The position numbers and the translations under genes are program-made. The notes under the pieces are model-generated. The model made no database searches, had not been told where the DNA came from, and saw only the letters and a program-made list of their open reading frames with translations. A stretch of DNA of 64,000 nt from Paenibacillus riograndensis SBR5 (GTDB lineage: Bacteria; Bacillota; Bacilli; Paenibacillales; Paenibacillaceae), in assembly GCF_000981585.1 (NCBI RefSeq), contig NZ_LN831776.1, positions 3,331,187 through 3,395,186 on the forward strand. Direction: 5' to 3'. Position 1 is the first letter of the stretch, and each line of letters begins with the position of its first letter. Positions 42,132 through 50,317 of the stretch are shown piece after piece.

Positions 42132-42375
42132 CTACGGCTGCGGACAGATCGTGAAGGAAGCTCATCGTGTCCGCAGAATGACCCACACGATGATCATGCA
42201 GCCCCCATTTCAAGTCTCAACTGACTTCTGGGCGAGCGTTGTGCATGTGGTATAACAATATGAGCTCTAAGCAAGTCAAAGGACGCTTCTTGCCTATTGT
42301 ACAACGATTCGTCTTCAGCATGCTCCCGTTGATTTTGGAGCGTGGAGCGGGGGGAATCCCTGCGGCCGTAAGCCC
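42132..42375 (+). repeat. Long intergenic repeat module X, copy B (interrupted)
   Basis: GGCTGCGGACAGATCGTGAA near the start, and CGTCTTCAGCATGCTCCCGT through GGAATCCCTGCGGCCGTAAG at 42311-42373, match 14859-14955. About 150 bp of unrelated sequence separates the two parts here. No gene is seen. Confidence 0.65.
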
Positions 42376-42458
42376 TGTGTTGTTATTCCCCCGCCTGGGT
42401 GATTTTACTCATTTCCGGGTGCCGGTTTATGCTAATAGCTGTGCCTTGCACGGTGCTC

Positions 42459-42890
42459 TTATGTGCTTCGGCCGTTCTTCCGCCGGAACATCTGTCCGAG
42501 CACCTCGCTGAGCACAAGGCCGGTTGCGATCGCTCCGCTGAGCAGCAGGGCCTGGACGGCAAACTGGATGGCCAGATTGTTGTCATTCTCGACGAACTTG
42601 CGCATGGCGTCATACGCCAGACCGCCCGGGACCAGCGGGATAATGCCGCCGACGCTGAAGATGATGACCGGCATCTTGAAGGAGCGGGCGAAGAACTGGC
42701 TGATCACCCCGACCGCTACAGTGGCTACAAAGGTGGCGACCACGGTATCCCATTTTTCATCGAGCTGCAGATACAGCATCCAGCCCACCATCCCGGCAAA
42801 CCCGCATTGTACCAAGGCGCGCACCGGCGCATTGAACAGAATGCAGAAGGTGGCAGCGGCAATAAAACTGGTTATCAGTTGCAAAATCAT
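42459..42890 (-). CDS. Threonine/serine exporter family protein, small subunit (YjjB-like)
   Basis: A 143-residue membrane protein with four to five helices, corresponding to the C-terminal half of ThrE (ThrE_2 type): LITSFIAAATFCILFN, MPVIIFSVGGIIPLVPGG, AIQFAVQALLLSGAIATGLVLSEVLG. Split pairs of this kind (YjjP/YjjB) export small acids or amino acids. I chose ATG 42890 with GAGG about 10 nt upstream; a longer frame runs into the partner gene. Second gene of the pair. Confidence 0.85.
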   Translation of the reverse strand: MILQLITSFIAAATFCILFNAPVRALVQCGFAGMVGWMLYLQLDEKWDTVVATFVATVAVGVISQFFARSFKMPVIIFSVGGIIPLVPGGLAYDAMRKFVENDNNLAIQFAVQALLLSGAIATGLVLSEVLGQMFRRKNGRST

Positions 42891-42918
42891 GAACAGGTTA
42901 CCTCTTTCACGTGGGGGA

Positions 42919-43686
42919 TCAAAAAAGTGACAGCACAAGCCCGATGCCTGTCCCGATGGCAAACGCCGTCAGGAAGGCGTCGGCTCCCTTGGAGAGGCCG
43001 GAGACCAGATGGCCGGCCATCAAATCGCGGACCGCATTTGTAATAAGCAGTCCGGGCACAAGCGGCATCACCGAGCCGATAATAATCTTGTCCATTTCCC
43101 GGCCCACGCCGAGCCTCACAGAGAAAAAGGCGAGCAGTCCGATCAGAAAGGAGGCGGTGAATTCTGCGAAGAACCGGATCTGTACAAGCCGGTGCAGATA
43201 TGTGGCCGCGGCGAACCCGAGACCGGACACCAGGAGGGCAGGCAGGGCATCCCACAGGCTGCCTTTGAACATGACCGTGAAGCAGGCTCCCGTTAGCGCA
43301 GCGGCTGCAATCTGCAGCCAGGCCGGATAAGCATGGGCCGCATCGTCTACGACGCCCAGCCGTTCGCGGGCTTCATTTGCCGTGATCTGGCGTTCACTCA
43401 ACCGCCGTGAGATGTCGTTAACCTCCGAAACCTTCTGCAGATCGGTCGTCCGTTCGGCAATCCGGAACAGCTTCACCGGCTCCGTCCGGCTGGTGGTGAA
43501 CATAATGACCGTCGGCGTTACGTAGCTGTGCGAGCCCGGAAAGCCGAGCGATGCCGCCATACGGCTCATGGTGTCCTCCACGCGGTAAGTTTCCGCACCG
43601 CTTTGCAGCATGATTTTGCCGGCCAGCAGGCACAGGTCGATAATGTCATGCGTGGAGGTTTTGCTGTTGCTGCTTGTGCTATCCAA
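42919..43686 (-). CDS. Threonine/serine exporter family protein, large subunit (YjjP-like)
   Basis: A 255-residue protein of the ThrE N-terminal family: cytosolic LLAGKIMLQSGAETYRVEDTMSRMA near the start, then five membrane segments (about 110-255). It needs the YjjB-like partner encoded 28 bp downstream. TTG 43686 is the start, with GGGGAGGATC upstream. The substrate may be threonine/serine or a dicarboxylate such as succinate, as for E. coli YjjPB. Confidence 0.87.
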   Translation of the reverse strand: MDSTSSNSKTSTHDIIDLCLLAGKIMLQSGAETYRVEDTMSRMAASLGFPGSHSYVTPTVIMFTTSRTEPVKLFRIAERTTDLQKVSEVNDISRRLSERQITANEARERLGVVDDAAHAYPAWLQIAAAALTGACFTVMFKGSLWDALPALLVSGLGFAAATYLHRLVQIRFFAEFTASFLIGLLAFFSVRLGVGREMDKIIIGSVMPLVPGLLITNAVRDLMAGHLVSGLSKGADAFLTAFAIGTGIGLVLSLF

Positions 43687-43778
43687 CTTCGTCGATCCTC
43701 CCCTGGAATGTTATATCTTCGATTGTCGCCGCAATTCCGCAAAAGATCAACCTTTATTCCTGTGACGGGGATTTTATT

Positions 43779-44369
43779 TTATTTTTCAAGGGTGCATAGA
43801 CCGGTTGCCACACCGCCGGAGAGGATGGTCAGGATGGAGTGGAAAAAGGTTTCTTTGGAGATCAGCAGGCCGCCGGCTCCGATAATCAGGGCATCTGTCA
43901 GAAATATGATGACTCCCAGGTTGAGCGGAATATAGCGTTTAATGAACTTGGCCAGCAGATCCGTACCGCCTGTACTCGCTCCGAACCGCAGCATAAGCCC
44001 AAGGCCGGTGCCCATCAGGAAACCGCCAATAATCGCGCTGGAAACCGAGCCAAGCTCTACATAATACAGGAAGTAATATTGAAGGGGGCCAATAAGCTCA
44101 ATCATAAAGGAGGAAATTACGAGGCCCAGCACACTGCTGTAAAAAATATCCCGCTCCTTCAGCCAGGCGAGGAGGAAGACGGGAGCACTGCACATAATGA
44201 TGGCCAGTCCAATTTTTGCCCCGGAAATATAATTAATTATGAGAGCGATGCCGATAATTCCCCCATCAAGTATTTTGTAAGGAACCAGAAAGAAGTTCGT
44301 GCCTGTGGCGATCAGCAAGCCTGCGAGAAGGATAACGGCATACTTGACAAAAGCGTTCATATTCAACAT
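43779..44369 (-). CDS. yitT: Short YitT-family membrane protein
   Basis: A 196-residue protein with five to six membrane helices showing YitT features: GTNFFLVPYKILDGGIIGIALIINY and LMLRFGASTGGTDLLAKFI. Most YitT proteins are about 280 residues with a cytosolic C-terminal DUF2179 domain. This one ends right after the last helix, as a YitT-only form. Function unknown. Start ATG 44369 or 44360. Transcribed away from a hairpin at 44448-44475. Confidence 0.85.
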   Translation of the reverse strand: MLNMNAFVKYAVILLAGLLIATGTNFFLVPYKILDGGIIGIALIINYISGAKIGLAIIMCSAPVFLLAWLKERDIFYSSVLGLVISSFMIELIGPLQYYFLYYVELGSVSSAIIGGFLMGTGLGLMLRFGASTGGTDLLAKFIKRYIPLNLGVIIFLTDALIIGAGGLLISKETFFHSILTILSGGVATGLCTLEK

Positions 44370-44447
44370 CTCCAGATCTAAGGCATGTCTTCATGTACAA
44401 CTGTTCTAATGAATATGCATTCGCATGGAAAAAAATAGCTAAAACGC

Positions 44448-44475
44448 AAAAAAATCCTGCTTGCGCAGGAGGATT
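44448..44475 (-). terminator. Hairpin with T-run upstream of yitT (possible attenuator)
   Basis: On the minus strand AATCCTCCTGC-GCAA-GCAGGATT is followed by TTTTTTT. It lies about 80 bp before the yitT start, with no minus-strand gene directly upstream, so it could be a leader terminator or the end of a short RNA. Confidence 0.35.
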
Positions 44476-44643
44476 AGGCATGAACGAGTCCAGGTTTTTC
44501 AGTTAAGACCCCCCTTTATTACATAACCCTCTCTTTAAAAGGATGAACGTGATATAGCATGTCTAGTGACAGCGGGTTTATTCGAAAACGATGCCTTATG
44601 AAAAGCATACTTGAAATTTACAGGCAGGGCAGGAGTGGTACGA

Positions 44644-44865
44644 ATGAGCTTTATTTACAAAGTGCTGGTGAGCGATATGGAATTGCTGGCAGCCGCGTTG
44701 TCGGAAGTGAATGTAACCGTAGCCGTAAAAAGCGGAGCGGGGATAGTGGAGCCCGGAGGGCCGATCAGGGCCTATACCCCTAATTCCGTCCGTATCCGGG
44801 GGTTGCCCTACAACCGGGAGCTGCATGAATTCCGGGTTACCTTAGAATGGAAGGAGCGGAATTAG
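44644..44865 (+). CDS. Small hypothetical protein, 73 residues
   Basis: AGGAGTGGTACGA precedes ATG 44644. The product is soluble, strand-rich and shows alternating charged and hydrophobic residues (SFIYKVLVSDMELLAAAL, VRIRGLPYNRELHEFRVTLEW). I do not recognise the family. It shares a terminator with the converging AraC gene. A frame extension to 44611 lacks a ribosome site. Confidence 0.6.
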   Translation: MSFIYKVLVSDMELLAAALSEVNVTVAVKSGAGIVEPGGPIRAYTPNSVRIRGLPYNRELHEFRVTLEWKERN

Positions 44866-44893
44866 AGCAGCCTCCGGCCCCGGAGGCTCTGCT
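44864..44893. terminator. Convergent hairpin between small gene and AraC gene
   Basis: AGAGCAGCCTCCGG pairs perfectly with CCGGAGGCTCTGCT. T-runs are weak on both sides. Confidence 0.6.
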
Positions 44894-44943
44894 GAAGCAC
44901 CACCGCCCGGCTGACCTGAATATTCTGTGACGTGGCGCCGTGT

Positions 44944-45816
44944 TTAGCGGGAATAGCGTTTGCGGAAGCGCAAGGGGGAGATGCCAACCTTGCTGGCAAA
45001 ACGCCGTGAGAAATAGGCCGTGCTCTCAAATCCGGTGCGTTCGGCAACGCCGGCAATGGGGATTTCGGTCTTCAGCAGCAGCAGCTTGGCCTGCTCCAGC
45101 CGGTAATCGGTTAAATATTCCATAGGAGTCAGCCCGTAGACCCGTTTCATGCAGCGCGCCAGATAGTTATAGTGGAAATGCAGCGCATCCGCCAGGCTGA
45201 CATTAGTCAGCGGCTCTGTATAGTGATTGCGTAAATAGGCTTCCGTCCGTTCGGCAATCTCCGCCCCGGGGCTTCCTCCGGCATCCTGCTGGCCAAGATC
45301 CAGCATCCGCAGCATGTCCTCAAAAATCCGCTGCTGCTGCCATACGGCGCTGGAACGCCTTCCCTGGCCCAGCTGCAGCAGCAGCTCTGCTTGGCCGCTT
45401 CGCTCAAAAGGATCGGGCAGGGAAGCGAACTGCGGCACACGGATGGTATAAGGATAGGTGAGGAACTTCTGAAGATGCTCTTCCCGGCTGGCATATACGG
45501 GATCACCCTCGGCCTCAACCCATTCGGCTACGGTGTGAAAATGCAGCCATACGAAGGACGTCGTTTCCTCGCAGGGCTTAACTGAGTAGTGGTAGCGGTC
45601 CGGCAGAAGAAGCAGGGTATGCCCGGCTGGCACAGCCCACTGTTTATGCTCCTCGCCAATGAACAGGCAGCCCTGTTCAACAATCAGCAGATCGAATTTC
45701 CCCATGCGGCTGCGGTTGGGATGCTGATCCCCCGGCTGATAGACGGTGCGGTCCCCCTCCAGAAAATAAGGGAAAGGCGGTGCCGCCAAATGGATATAAG
45801 ATGGATTAAATGGCAT
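44944..45816 (-). CDS. AraC-family transcriptional regulator
   Basis: An N-terminal cupin-type sensor (about 1-160; HTLLLLPDRYHYSVKP) and a C-terminal double helix-turn-helix (about 185-288; SLADALHFHYNYLARCMKRVYGLTPMEYLTDYRLEQAKLLL and VAERTGFESTAYFSRRFASKVGISPLRFRKRY). It is 290 residues, as expected for sugar-responsive regulators. Divergent from the GH127 gene with a 160-bp spacer, so an arabinose-type ligand and control of GH127 are likely but inferred. AAGGAGCGCAGCC precedes ATG 45816. Confidence 0.92.
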   Translation of the reverse strand: MPFNPSYIHLAAPPFPYFLEGDRTVYQPGDQHPNRSRMGKFDLLIVEQGCLFIGEEHKQWAVPAGHTLLLLPDRYHYSVKPCEETTSFVWLHFHTVAEWVEAEGDPVYASREEHLQKFLTYPYTIRVPQFASLPDPFERSGQAELLLQLGQGRRSSAVWQQQRIFEDMLRMLDLGQQDAGGSPGAEIAERTEAYLRNHYTEPLTNVSLADALHFHYNYLARCMKRVYGLTPMEYLTDYRLEQAKLLLLKTEIPIAGVAERTGFESTAYFSRRFASKVGISPLRFRKRYSR

Positions 45817-45978
45817 GGCTGCGCTCCTTTTTATTATGCTTCATCGCAATGGCCTGCATCATTTGATGAGTGTGAAATTGTACAAAAACAGGGTTGCTTC
45901 TGATCCTGTTTTTTATTTATTTTACCGTCTATAATGGCAAATAGCGAGGATGAAATGAATGTAGAGGAGAAGTGGAAA

Positions 45979-47946
45979 ATGAATAAAATCAGCGGAAATC
46001 AGCAAACAGCCGGCAATCTGTCCGCAGTTATCCGGGATGACTTCTGGGGACGTTATATCCAGCTGGTCCAGGAGGTGGTCATTCCTTATCAGTATGAAGC
46101 GCTCCATGACCGGCTGCCGGAAGCGGAGCCGAGCCATGCAATTGCCAATTTCGAGATTGCCGCCGGCAGAAGAACAGGGGAGTTTCACGGCTTTGTGTTT
46201 CAGGACAGTGATCTCGCCAAATGGTTGGAGGCCGTCGGCTACTCGCTTAGGCTGAAGCGCGACCCCGAGCTGGAGGCCCGGGCTGACGCGGTCATTGATC
46301 TGGTCGCCGCAGCGCAGCAGCCGGATGGTTATCTGAACACTTATTTTACAGTTAAGGAGCCCGGCAAACGCTGGACCAATCTTCAGGATTGCCATGAACT
46401 GTACTGTGCCGGACATTTCATCGAAGCTGCGGTTGCCTATTATGAAGCCACAGGCAAGGACAAGCTGCTGAATACGATGCGCCGTATGGTCGATCATATC
46501 AGTTCCGTATTTGGACCGGAGGAAGGCAAGCTGAAGGGCTATGACGGGCATCAGGAAATCGAGCTTGCGCTGGTGAAGCTGTACCGGCTGACGGGTGAGG
46601 AGCAATATCTGAAGCTCAGCAGCTTTTTTATCGATCAAAGAGGCCAGGAGCCTAATTTTCTGCGGCAGGAATGGGAGGCCAGGGACCGGGTTACGCATTG
46701 GAGCAGCAGTCCGGCGGGCAGCATAGATCTGAAATACTTTCAGGCACATATTCCGGTAAGGGAACAGACAGAAGCTGCGGGCCATTCCGTCAGGGCGGTC
46801 TATATGTATACGGCAATGGCGGATCTGGCAGCGCTTACCGGAGATCGTGCATTGCACGATGCCTGTGTAAGATTATGGGACAATATGACGGGCAAGCAGA
46901 TGTATATTACCGGCGGCATCGGGTCCACACATAAGGGTGAAGCGTTTACCTTCGATTATGACCTGCCCAATGATACGGTGTATGCCGAGACCTGCGCTTC
47001 AATCGGACTGATCTTTTTTGCCCGGCGGATGCTGGAGCTGGAACCGGATGCGCGCTATGCGGATGTGATGGAACGGGCGCTCTACAATAACGTTCTTGGG
47101 TCTATGGCACAGGACGGCAGACACTATTTCTATGTGAATCCGCTGGAGGTCTGGCCGCAGGCCTGCACCTGCAATCCGGATAAGCATCACGTGAAATCCG
47201 AGCGCCAGGGCTGGTTCGGCTGCGCCTGCTGTCCGCCGAATGTGGCCCGGCTGCTGACCTCAATGAATCAGTATATCTACACAGTTCACGGGGACACCCT
47301 GTACACCAATCTGTACATTGGCAGTGAATTGAACATGACACTGGGAGGGACGGCAGTCGCTGTCAGCCAGCAGAGCAACTATCCCTGGGAAGGGACCGTC
47401 ACATTGAAGGTTGATCCGGCGGAAGCTGCCGAGTTCGGCATCGCTTTGCGTATTCCTTCCTGGAGCAGCAGTGCTGAGATCAGAGTGGGCGGCGAGAAAC
47501 TGAGTCTGGATGAAAATGTGGAGCAGGGATACTGCGTGATCCGCCGGGTCTGGAACGCCGGGGACACGATTGAGCTGAAGCTCTCGATGGAAGCGCACCG
47601 GGTCTATGCCCATCCGGAGCTGCGGGCAGACGCCGGGAAGACTGCTATCCAGCGCGGACCGCTCGTCTATTGCCTGGAGGCCGCCGATAACAGCACACCG
47701 CTGAGCTCGATAGCATTACATGAATCCGCTCCGTTCACAGAGCATTTTGAAGCTTCGCTGCTAGGCGGTGCAGTAGTAGTAAAAGGCCAAGGCAGCCGGA
47801 TAGAGCAGGCGGGCTGGAGCGGCGGCTTGTACAGCAGAGCGAAGGCGCCTGTGGAAGCCGCCACGATTACGGCCATTCCCTATTATTTGTGGGGCAACCG
47901 CGGCAGCGGCGAGATGAAGGTATGGATTCCGGAGAGCAAGGCGTAA
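45979..47946 (+). CDS. GH127 beta-L-arabinofuranosidase
   Basis: Cytosolic DUF1680-family enzyme that releases L-arabinofuranose from beta-linked arabino-oligosaccharides. The zinc/catalytic set known for HypBA1 (Glu338, Cys340, Cys417, Cys418) is present as YAETCAS (E337, C339) and WFGCACCPPN (C415, C417, C418). It is 655 residues with an (alpha/alpha)6 barrel followed by beta domains. I chose ATG 45979 (AGGAGAAGTGG) rather than ATG 45934 or 45955. No signal peptide, so arabino-oligosaccharides must be imported. Controlled probably by the divergent AraC protein. Confidence 0.92.
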   Translation: MNKISGNQQTAGNLSAVIRDDFWGRYIQLVQEVVIPYQYEALHDRLPEAEPSHAIANFEIAAGRRTGEFHGFVFQDSDLAKWLEAVGYSLRLKRDPELEARADAVIDLVAAAQQPDGYLNTYFTVKEPGKRWTNLQDCHELYCAGHFIEAAVAYYEATGKDKLLNTMRRMVDHISSVFGPEEGKLKGYDGHQEIELALVKLYRLTGEEQYLKLSSFFIDQRGQEPNFLRQEWEARDRVTHWSSSPAGSIDLKYFQAHIPVREQTEAAGHSVRAVYMYTAMADLAALTGDRALHDACVRLWDNMTGKQMYITGGIGSTHKGEAFTFDYDLPNDTVYAETCASIGLIFFARRMLELEPDARYADVMERALYNNVLGSMAQDGRHYFYVNPLEVWPQACTCNPDKHHVKSERQGWFGCACCPPNVARLLTSMNQYIYTVHGDTLYTNLYIGSELNMTLGGTAVAVSQQSNYPWEGTVTLKVDPAEAAEFGIALRIPSWSSSAEIRVGGEKLSLDENVEQGYCVIRRVWNAGDTIELKLSMEAHRVYAHPELRADAGKTAIQRGPLVYCLEAADNSTPLSSIALHESAPFTEHFEASLLGGAVVVKGQGSRIEQAGWSGGLYSRAKAPVEAATITAIPYYLWGNRGSGEMKVWIPESKA

Positions 47947-47998
47947 GCTGCGCCGAATGAATGCGGGATCACGTGAGATCATAAAATGACATACCCCA

Positions 47999-48043
47999 AG
48001 CCACCCGGCATACCGCTTCGGCAGTGTACGCCGGGTGGTTTTT
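47999..48043 (+). terminator. Terminator of GH127 gene
   Basis: AGCCACCCGGC pairs with GCCGGGTGGTT around a long loop, followed by TTTTTGG. Confidence 0.75.
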
Positions 48044-48282
48044 GGTGCGCCGGGAATTGAAGACTACAAAATATGTTCAACATAAACTGAATATACGAAA
48101 CAACAATTAAGTATTCCTTATCAATCTAAATATATTGTAAAACGATAAATATCATGTTATATTCAAGCTGACCACAACGCAGCGGGGGGCTTGGCAGGCG
48201 AGGCTAAGCGAAAAGGGAATGCCACAGAGCTAGAGACGGAAGAGAGGTTAAGCCGCCCGGCGCAGAAGAGGGGAGTATACTA
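48044..48282 (+). other. AT-rich promoter region and purine-rich leader of the DUF817 gene
   Basis: The first 120 bp are very AT-rich. From about 48173 the sequence becomes purine-rich and may fold (GGGGGGCTTGG, GGTTAAGCCGCCC). I compared it from memory with common riboswitch cores (cobalamin, TPP, c-di-GMP, guanidine, SAM) and recognise none. Confidence 0.35.
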
Positions 48283-49056
48283 TTGAAATCCATAATACAG
48301 CTGCTGCATTTTGGCTATCATCAAGCGATGAGCTGCATATTTCCGGTTGCGATTTTTGGAACTTTAGCTCTTTCCAGCGCAATCGAGCTGCCCTTCATTT
48401 ACCGTTATGATGCCATTCTTTTGATCCTGCTTGCCGTGCAGTACCTTATGTACCGCAGTGGATTAGAAACAATCGACGAGATCAAAGTGATCTGCGTATT
48501 TCATGTGATTGGTTTGCTGCTGGAAATCTATAAGGTAAGGATGGGGTCATGGGCATACCCTGAGCCCGGGTTAACGAAGCTGCTCGGTGTACCGCTCTAT
48601 AGCGGATTTATGTATGCGAGTGTAGCAAGCTTTATGTGCCAGATCTGGCGCAGACTGAAGATGGATATGACCGGCTGGCCGGGGCTTGCTGCTGCGGGAT
48701 TACTGGGAGGAGCCATCTATCTGAACTTTTTTACACATCATTTTATTCCTGATTTCCGCTGGTGGCTGACCGCGCTTGTGCTGATTGTCTTTTGGAGAAC
48801 ATGGATCATCTACCGGGTTCGCAACGCCACTTACCGGATGCCCTTGACCCTTGCTTTTTTTATTGTAGGTTTTTTTATCTGGTTAGCTGAAAATATAGCT
48901 ACATTTTTTAATGCCTGGAGATATCCCAACCAATATCAGGCCTGGCATCTGGTCAGCCTCAGCAAGATCAGTTCGTGGTTCCTTCTGGTCATCATTAGCG
49001 TCATAATTGTTGCCCAGCTTAAACATGTCAAAGCCGGGCGGGAAACGAAAATCTGA
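48283..49056 (+). CDS. DUF817 integral membrane protein (YoaT-like)
   Basis: A 257-residue protein with seven or eight membrane helices, of the DUF817 family (Bacillus YoaT): GSWAYPEPGLTKLLGVPLYSGFMYASVASFMCQ and FFIWLAENIATFFNAWRYPNQY. Polar aromatic and acidic residues within the helices suggest a transporter or enzyme, but no activity is known to me. TTG 48283 follows GAGGGGAGTATACTA. Single gene. Confidence 0.85.
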   Translation: MKSIIQLLHFGYHQAMSCIFPVAIFGTLALSSAIELPFIYRYDAILLILLAVQYLMYRSGLETIDEIKVICVFHVIGLLLEIYKVRMGSWAYPEPGLTKLLGVPLYSGFMYASVASFMCQIWRRLKMDMTGWPGLAAAGLLGGAIYLNFFTHHFIPDFRWWLTALVLIVFWRTWIIYRVRNATYRMPLTLAFFIVGFFIWLAENIATFFNAWRYPNQYQAWHLVSLSKISSWFLLVIISVIIVAQLKHVKAGRETKI

Positions 49057-49094
49057 TCTAATCTATACGATGATAGAATTCCAGCTTCTGCATG

Positions 49095-49949
49095 TTAGGT
49101 TACCTGGCTAAAGTATTGGGATAGAATCTCCGCAATAACTTGCTTATATTCGTTAATGTCATAAGATGAGTTATTCACTTTTTGCTTGGCTATTTTTAAG
49201 CCGCTAAAAATTTCTGCTTCCAGCTTTCTTCTGGCCTGAAGAACCTGCAGGGTTCCCTCCAGACCTGTGTGCCCATGCTTTTTTCCATAACCCTGGTTTG
49301 TATAATATTCAATGAAGCCCCCGGACCATTCTTCAGGTCTTTCTGCAACAGCCTTTCGGAAAGAATGATCAAGATCGTTCTGTTCGACGTAAATCAACAA
49401 TGGATTCAGCCGCTCCGCGATCACTGCCAGCTCCGCAACATAACTTATAACATCTTCCTTCTGTGCGCCGTATTTAATCATTCCTATGGTTACAGGGTTT
49501 TGTATAAAGCAGCAATCAAAAACAAAGATGTCTGAGCCCTTTAGTGCACCATCTGCGAACTTTTTCCAGCGCTCTGCTATCAGTTTTCTGTTTTGATCCA
49601 GCGGCAATTCATACACATCATTTCCGGCTGATGCATGCAGCAGCTCATCTGGAAAGCTTGCTCCGTATTCATTTTTAAGTTTCCGGTAGGCCATGAAGTA
49701 ATTGTTATCTTGTTTGACCACACGATTGCTTAATAGATCTCTATGCTTTTCAAAGGTACTCAATAGTTCAACGAATTCATTTTTTGTAAAATGGGCGACT
49801 CCATCGTAATCCGCAGGATGATCCAAATCCCCTTCTAGAAAAAGCCGGGATGTTAGGTTCATTTCTGTGAGAATTTCATGAACAAGCTGAGCCGTTGTGG
49901 TCTTCCCGGACCCTGGTAATCCCTCAATCAAAACTAACTTCGATTTCAT
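49095..49949 (-). CDS. P-loop NTPase / kinase-like protein
   Basis: Begins LVLIEGLPGSGKTTTAQLVHEIL, a Walker A motif in a nucleoside-kinase-like context, followed by FLEGDLDHPADYDGV and a Walker B-like DIFVFDCCFIQ. At 284 residues it resembles thymidylate- or shikimate-kinase-like small-molecule kinases, but no substrate site is identifiable. The gene is more AT-rich than its neighbours and uses more A/T-ending codons, suggesting transfer. GGAGGGACTTTTATT precedes ATG 49949. Confidence 0.78.
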   Translation of the reverse strand: MKSKLVLIEGLPGSGKTTTAQLVHEILTEMNLTSRLFLEGDLDHPADYDGVAHFTKNEFVELLSTFEKHRDLLSNRVVKQDNNYFMAYRKLKNEYGASFPDELLHASAGNDVYELPLDQNRKLIAERWKKFADGALKGSDIFVFDCCFIQNPVTIGMIKYGAQKEDVISYVAELAVIAERLNPLLIYVEQNDLDHSFRKAVAERPEEWSGGFIEYYTNQGYGKKHGHTGLEGTLQVLQARRKLEAEIFSGLKIAKQKVNNSSYDINEYKQVIAEILSQYFSQVT

Positions 49950-50018
49950 AATAAAAGTCCCTCCATTCGTAATTTGGAGGATATGCGGGCCAGGATTAAT
50001 AGAGATGCGGCTTCCCGT

Positions 50019-50050
50019 GAAAAGAAAAGCGGATACCCTAAGGTATCCGC
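50019..50050 (-). terminator. Terminator of the small minus-strand transcript
   Basis: GCGGATACC-TTAG-GGTATCCGC (perfect 9-bp stem) is followed by TTTTCTTTTC on the minus strand, just after the small hydrophobic reading frame. Confidence 0.7.
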
Positions 50051-50064
50051 AGAATAGGTTGAAG

Positions 50065-50142
50065 TTACACCTTTCCCTGCATACCCTGTAAGATTAAAGA
50101 AAAGCATGCCAAAAAGAATAGTGTATCCACTATTACAGGCAT
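50065..50142 (-). CDS. Putative small hydrophobic peptide, 25 residues
   Basis: A minus-strand frame starts MPVIVDTLFFLACFSLILQG and ends in a short basic tail, i.e. one short membrane helix. CCGGGAGG lies at its start, so initiation could be at ATG 50142 (very close) or at GTG 50130. A strong terminator follows 15 bp after the stop, giving a self-contained unit of about 150-200 nt. This resembles type I toxin or small membrane-peptide genes in layout only. No antisense RNA promoter was identified. Confidence 0.3.
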   Translation of the reverse strand: MPVIVDTLFFLACFSLILQGMQGKV

Positions 50143-50245
50143 CCTCCCGGAATGTTAATCTTTACAGAGTAATCCACATGATAAGCTTATGCTCCTTTGT
50201 ATGCATCTCTATGATGTAGATTAACATCGTTTAGAGATAAATACA

Positions 50246-50281
50246 AACCGGGCTCCCCTATACAAAAGGAGAAGCCCGGTT
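50246..50281 (-). terminator. Terminator of cellobiose phosphorylase gene
   Basis: AACCGGGCTTCTCC pairs with GGGGAGCCCGGTT around TTTTGTATA. On the minus strand it lies about 36 bp after the GH94 stop. Confidence 0.7.
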
Positions 50282-50317
50282 GCCTTTACAAAACCGCACT
50301 GGCGGAGCAGAAGTTAA

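Noticed and set aside
45922..46857. 311-codon minus-strand frame opposite the GH127 gene.
   Set aside because: Antisense to an enzyme with clear catalytic motifs; no start signals.
48170..48282. Riboswitch in the leader of the DUF817 gene.
   Set aside because: The leader is purine-rich and may fold, but I could not match any known aptamer core.
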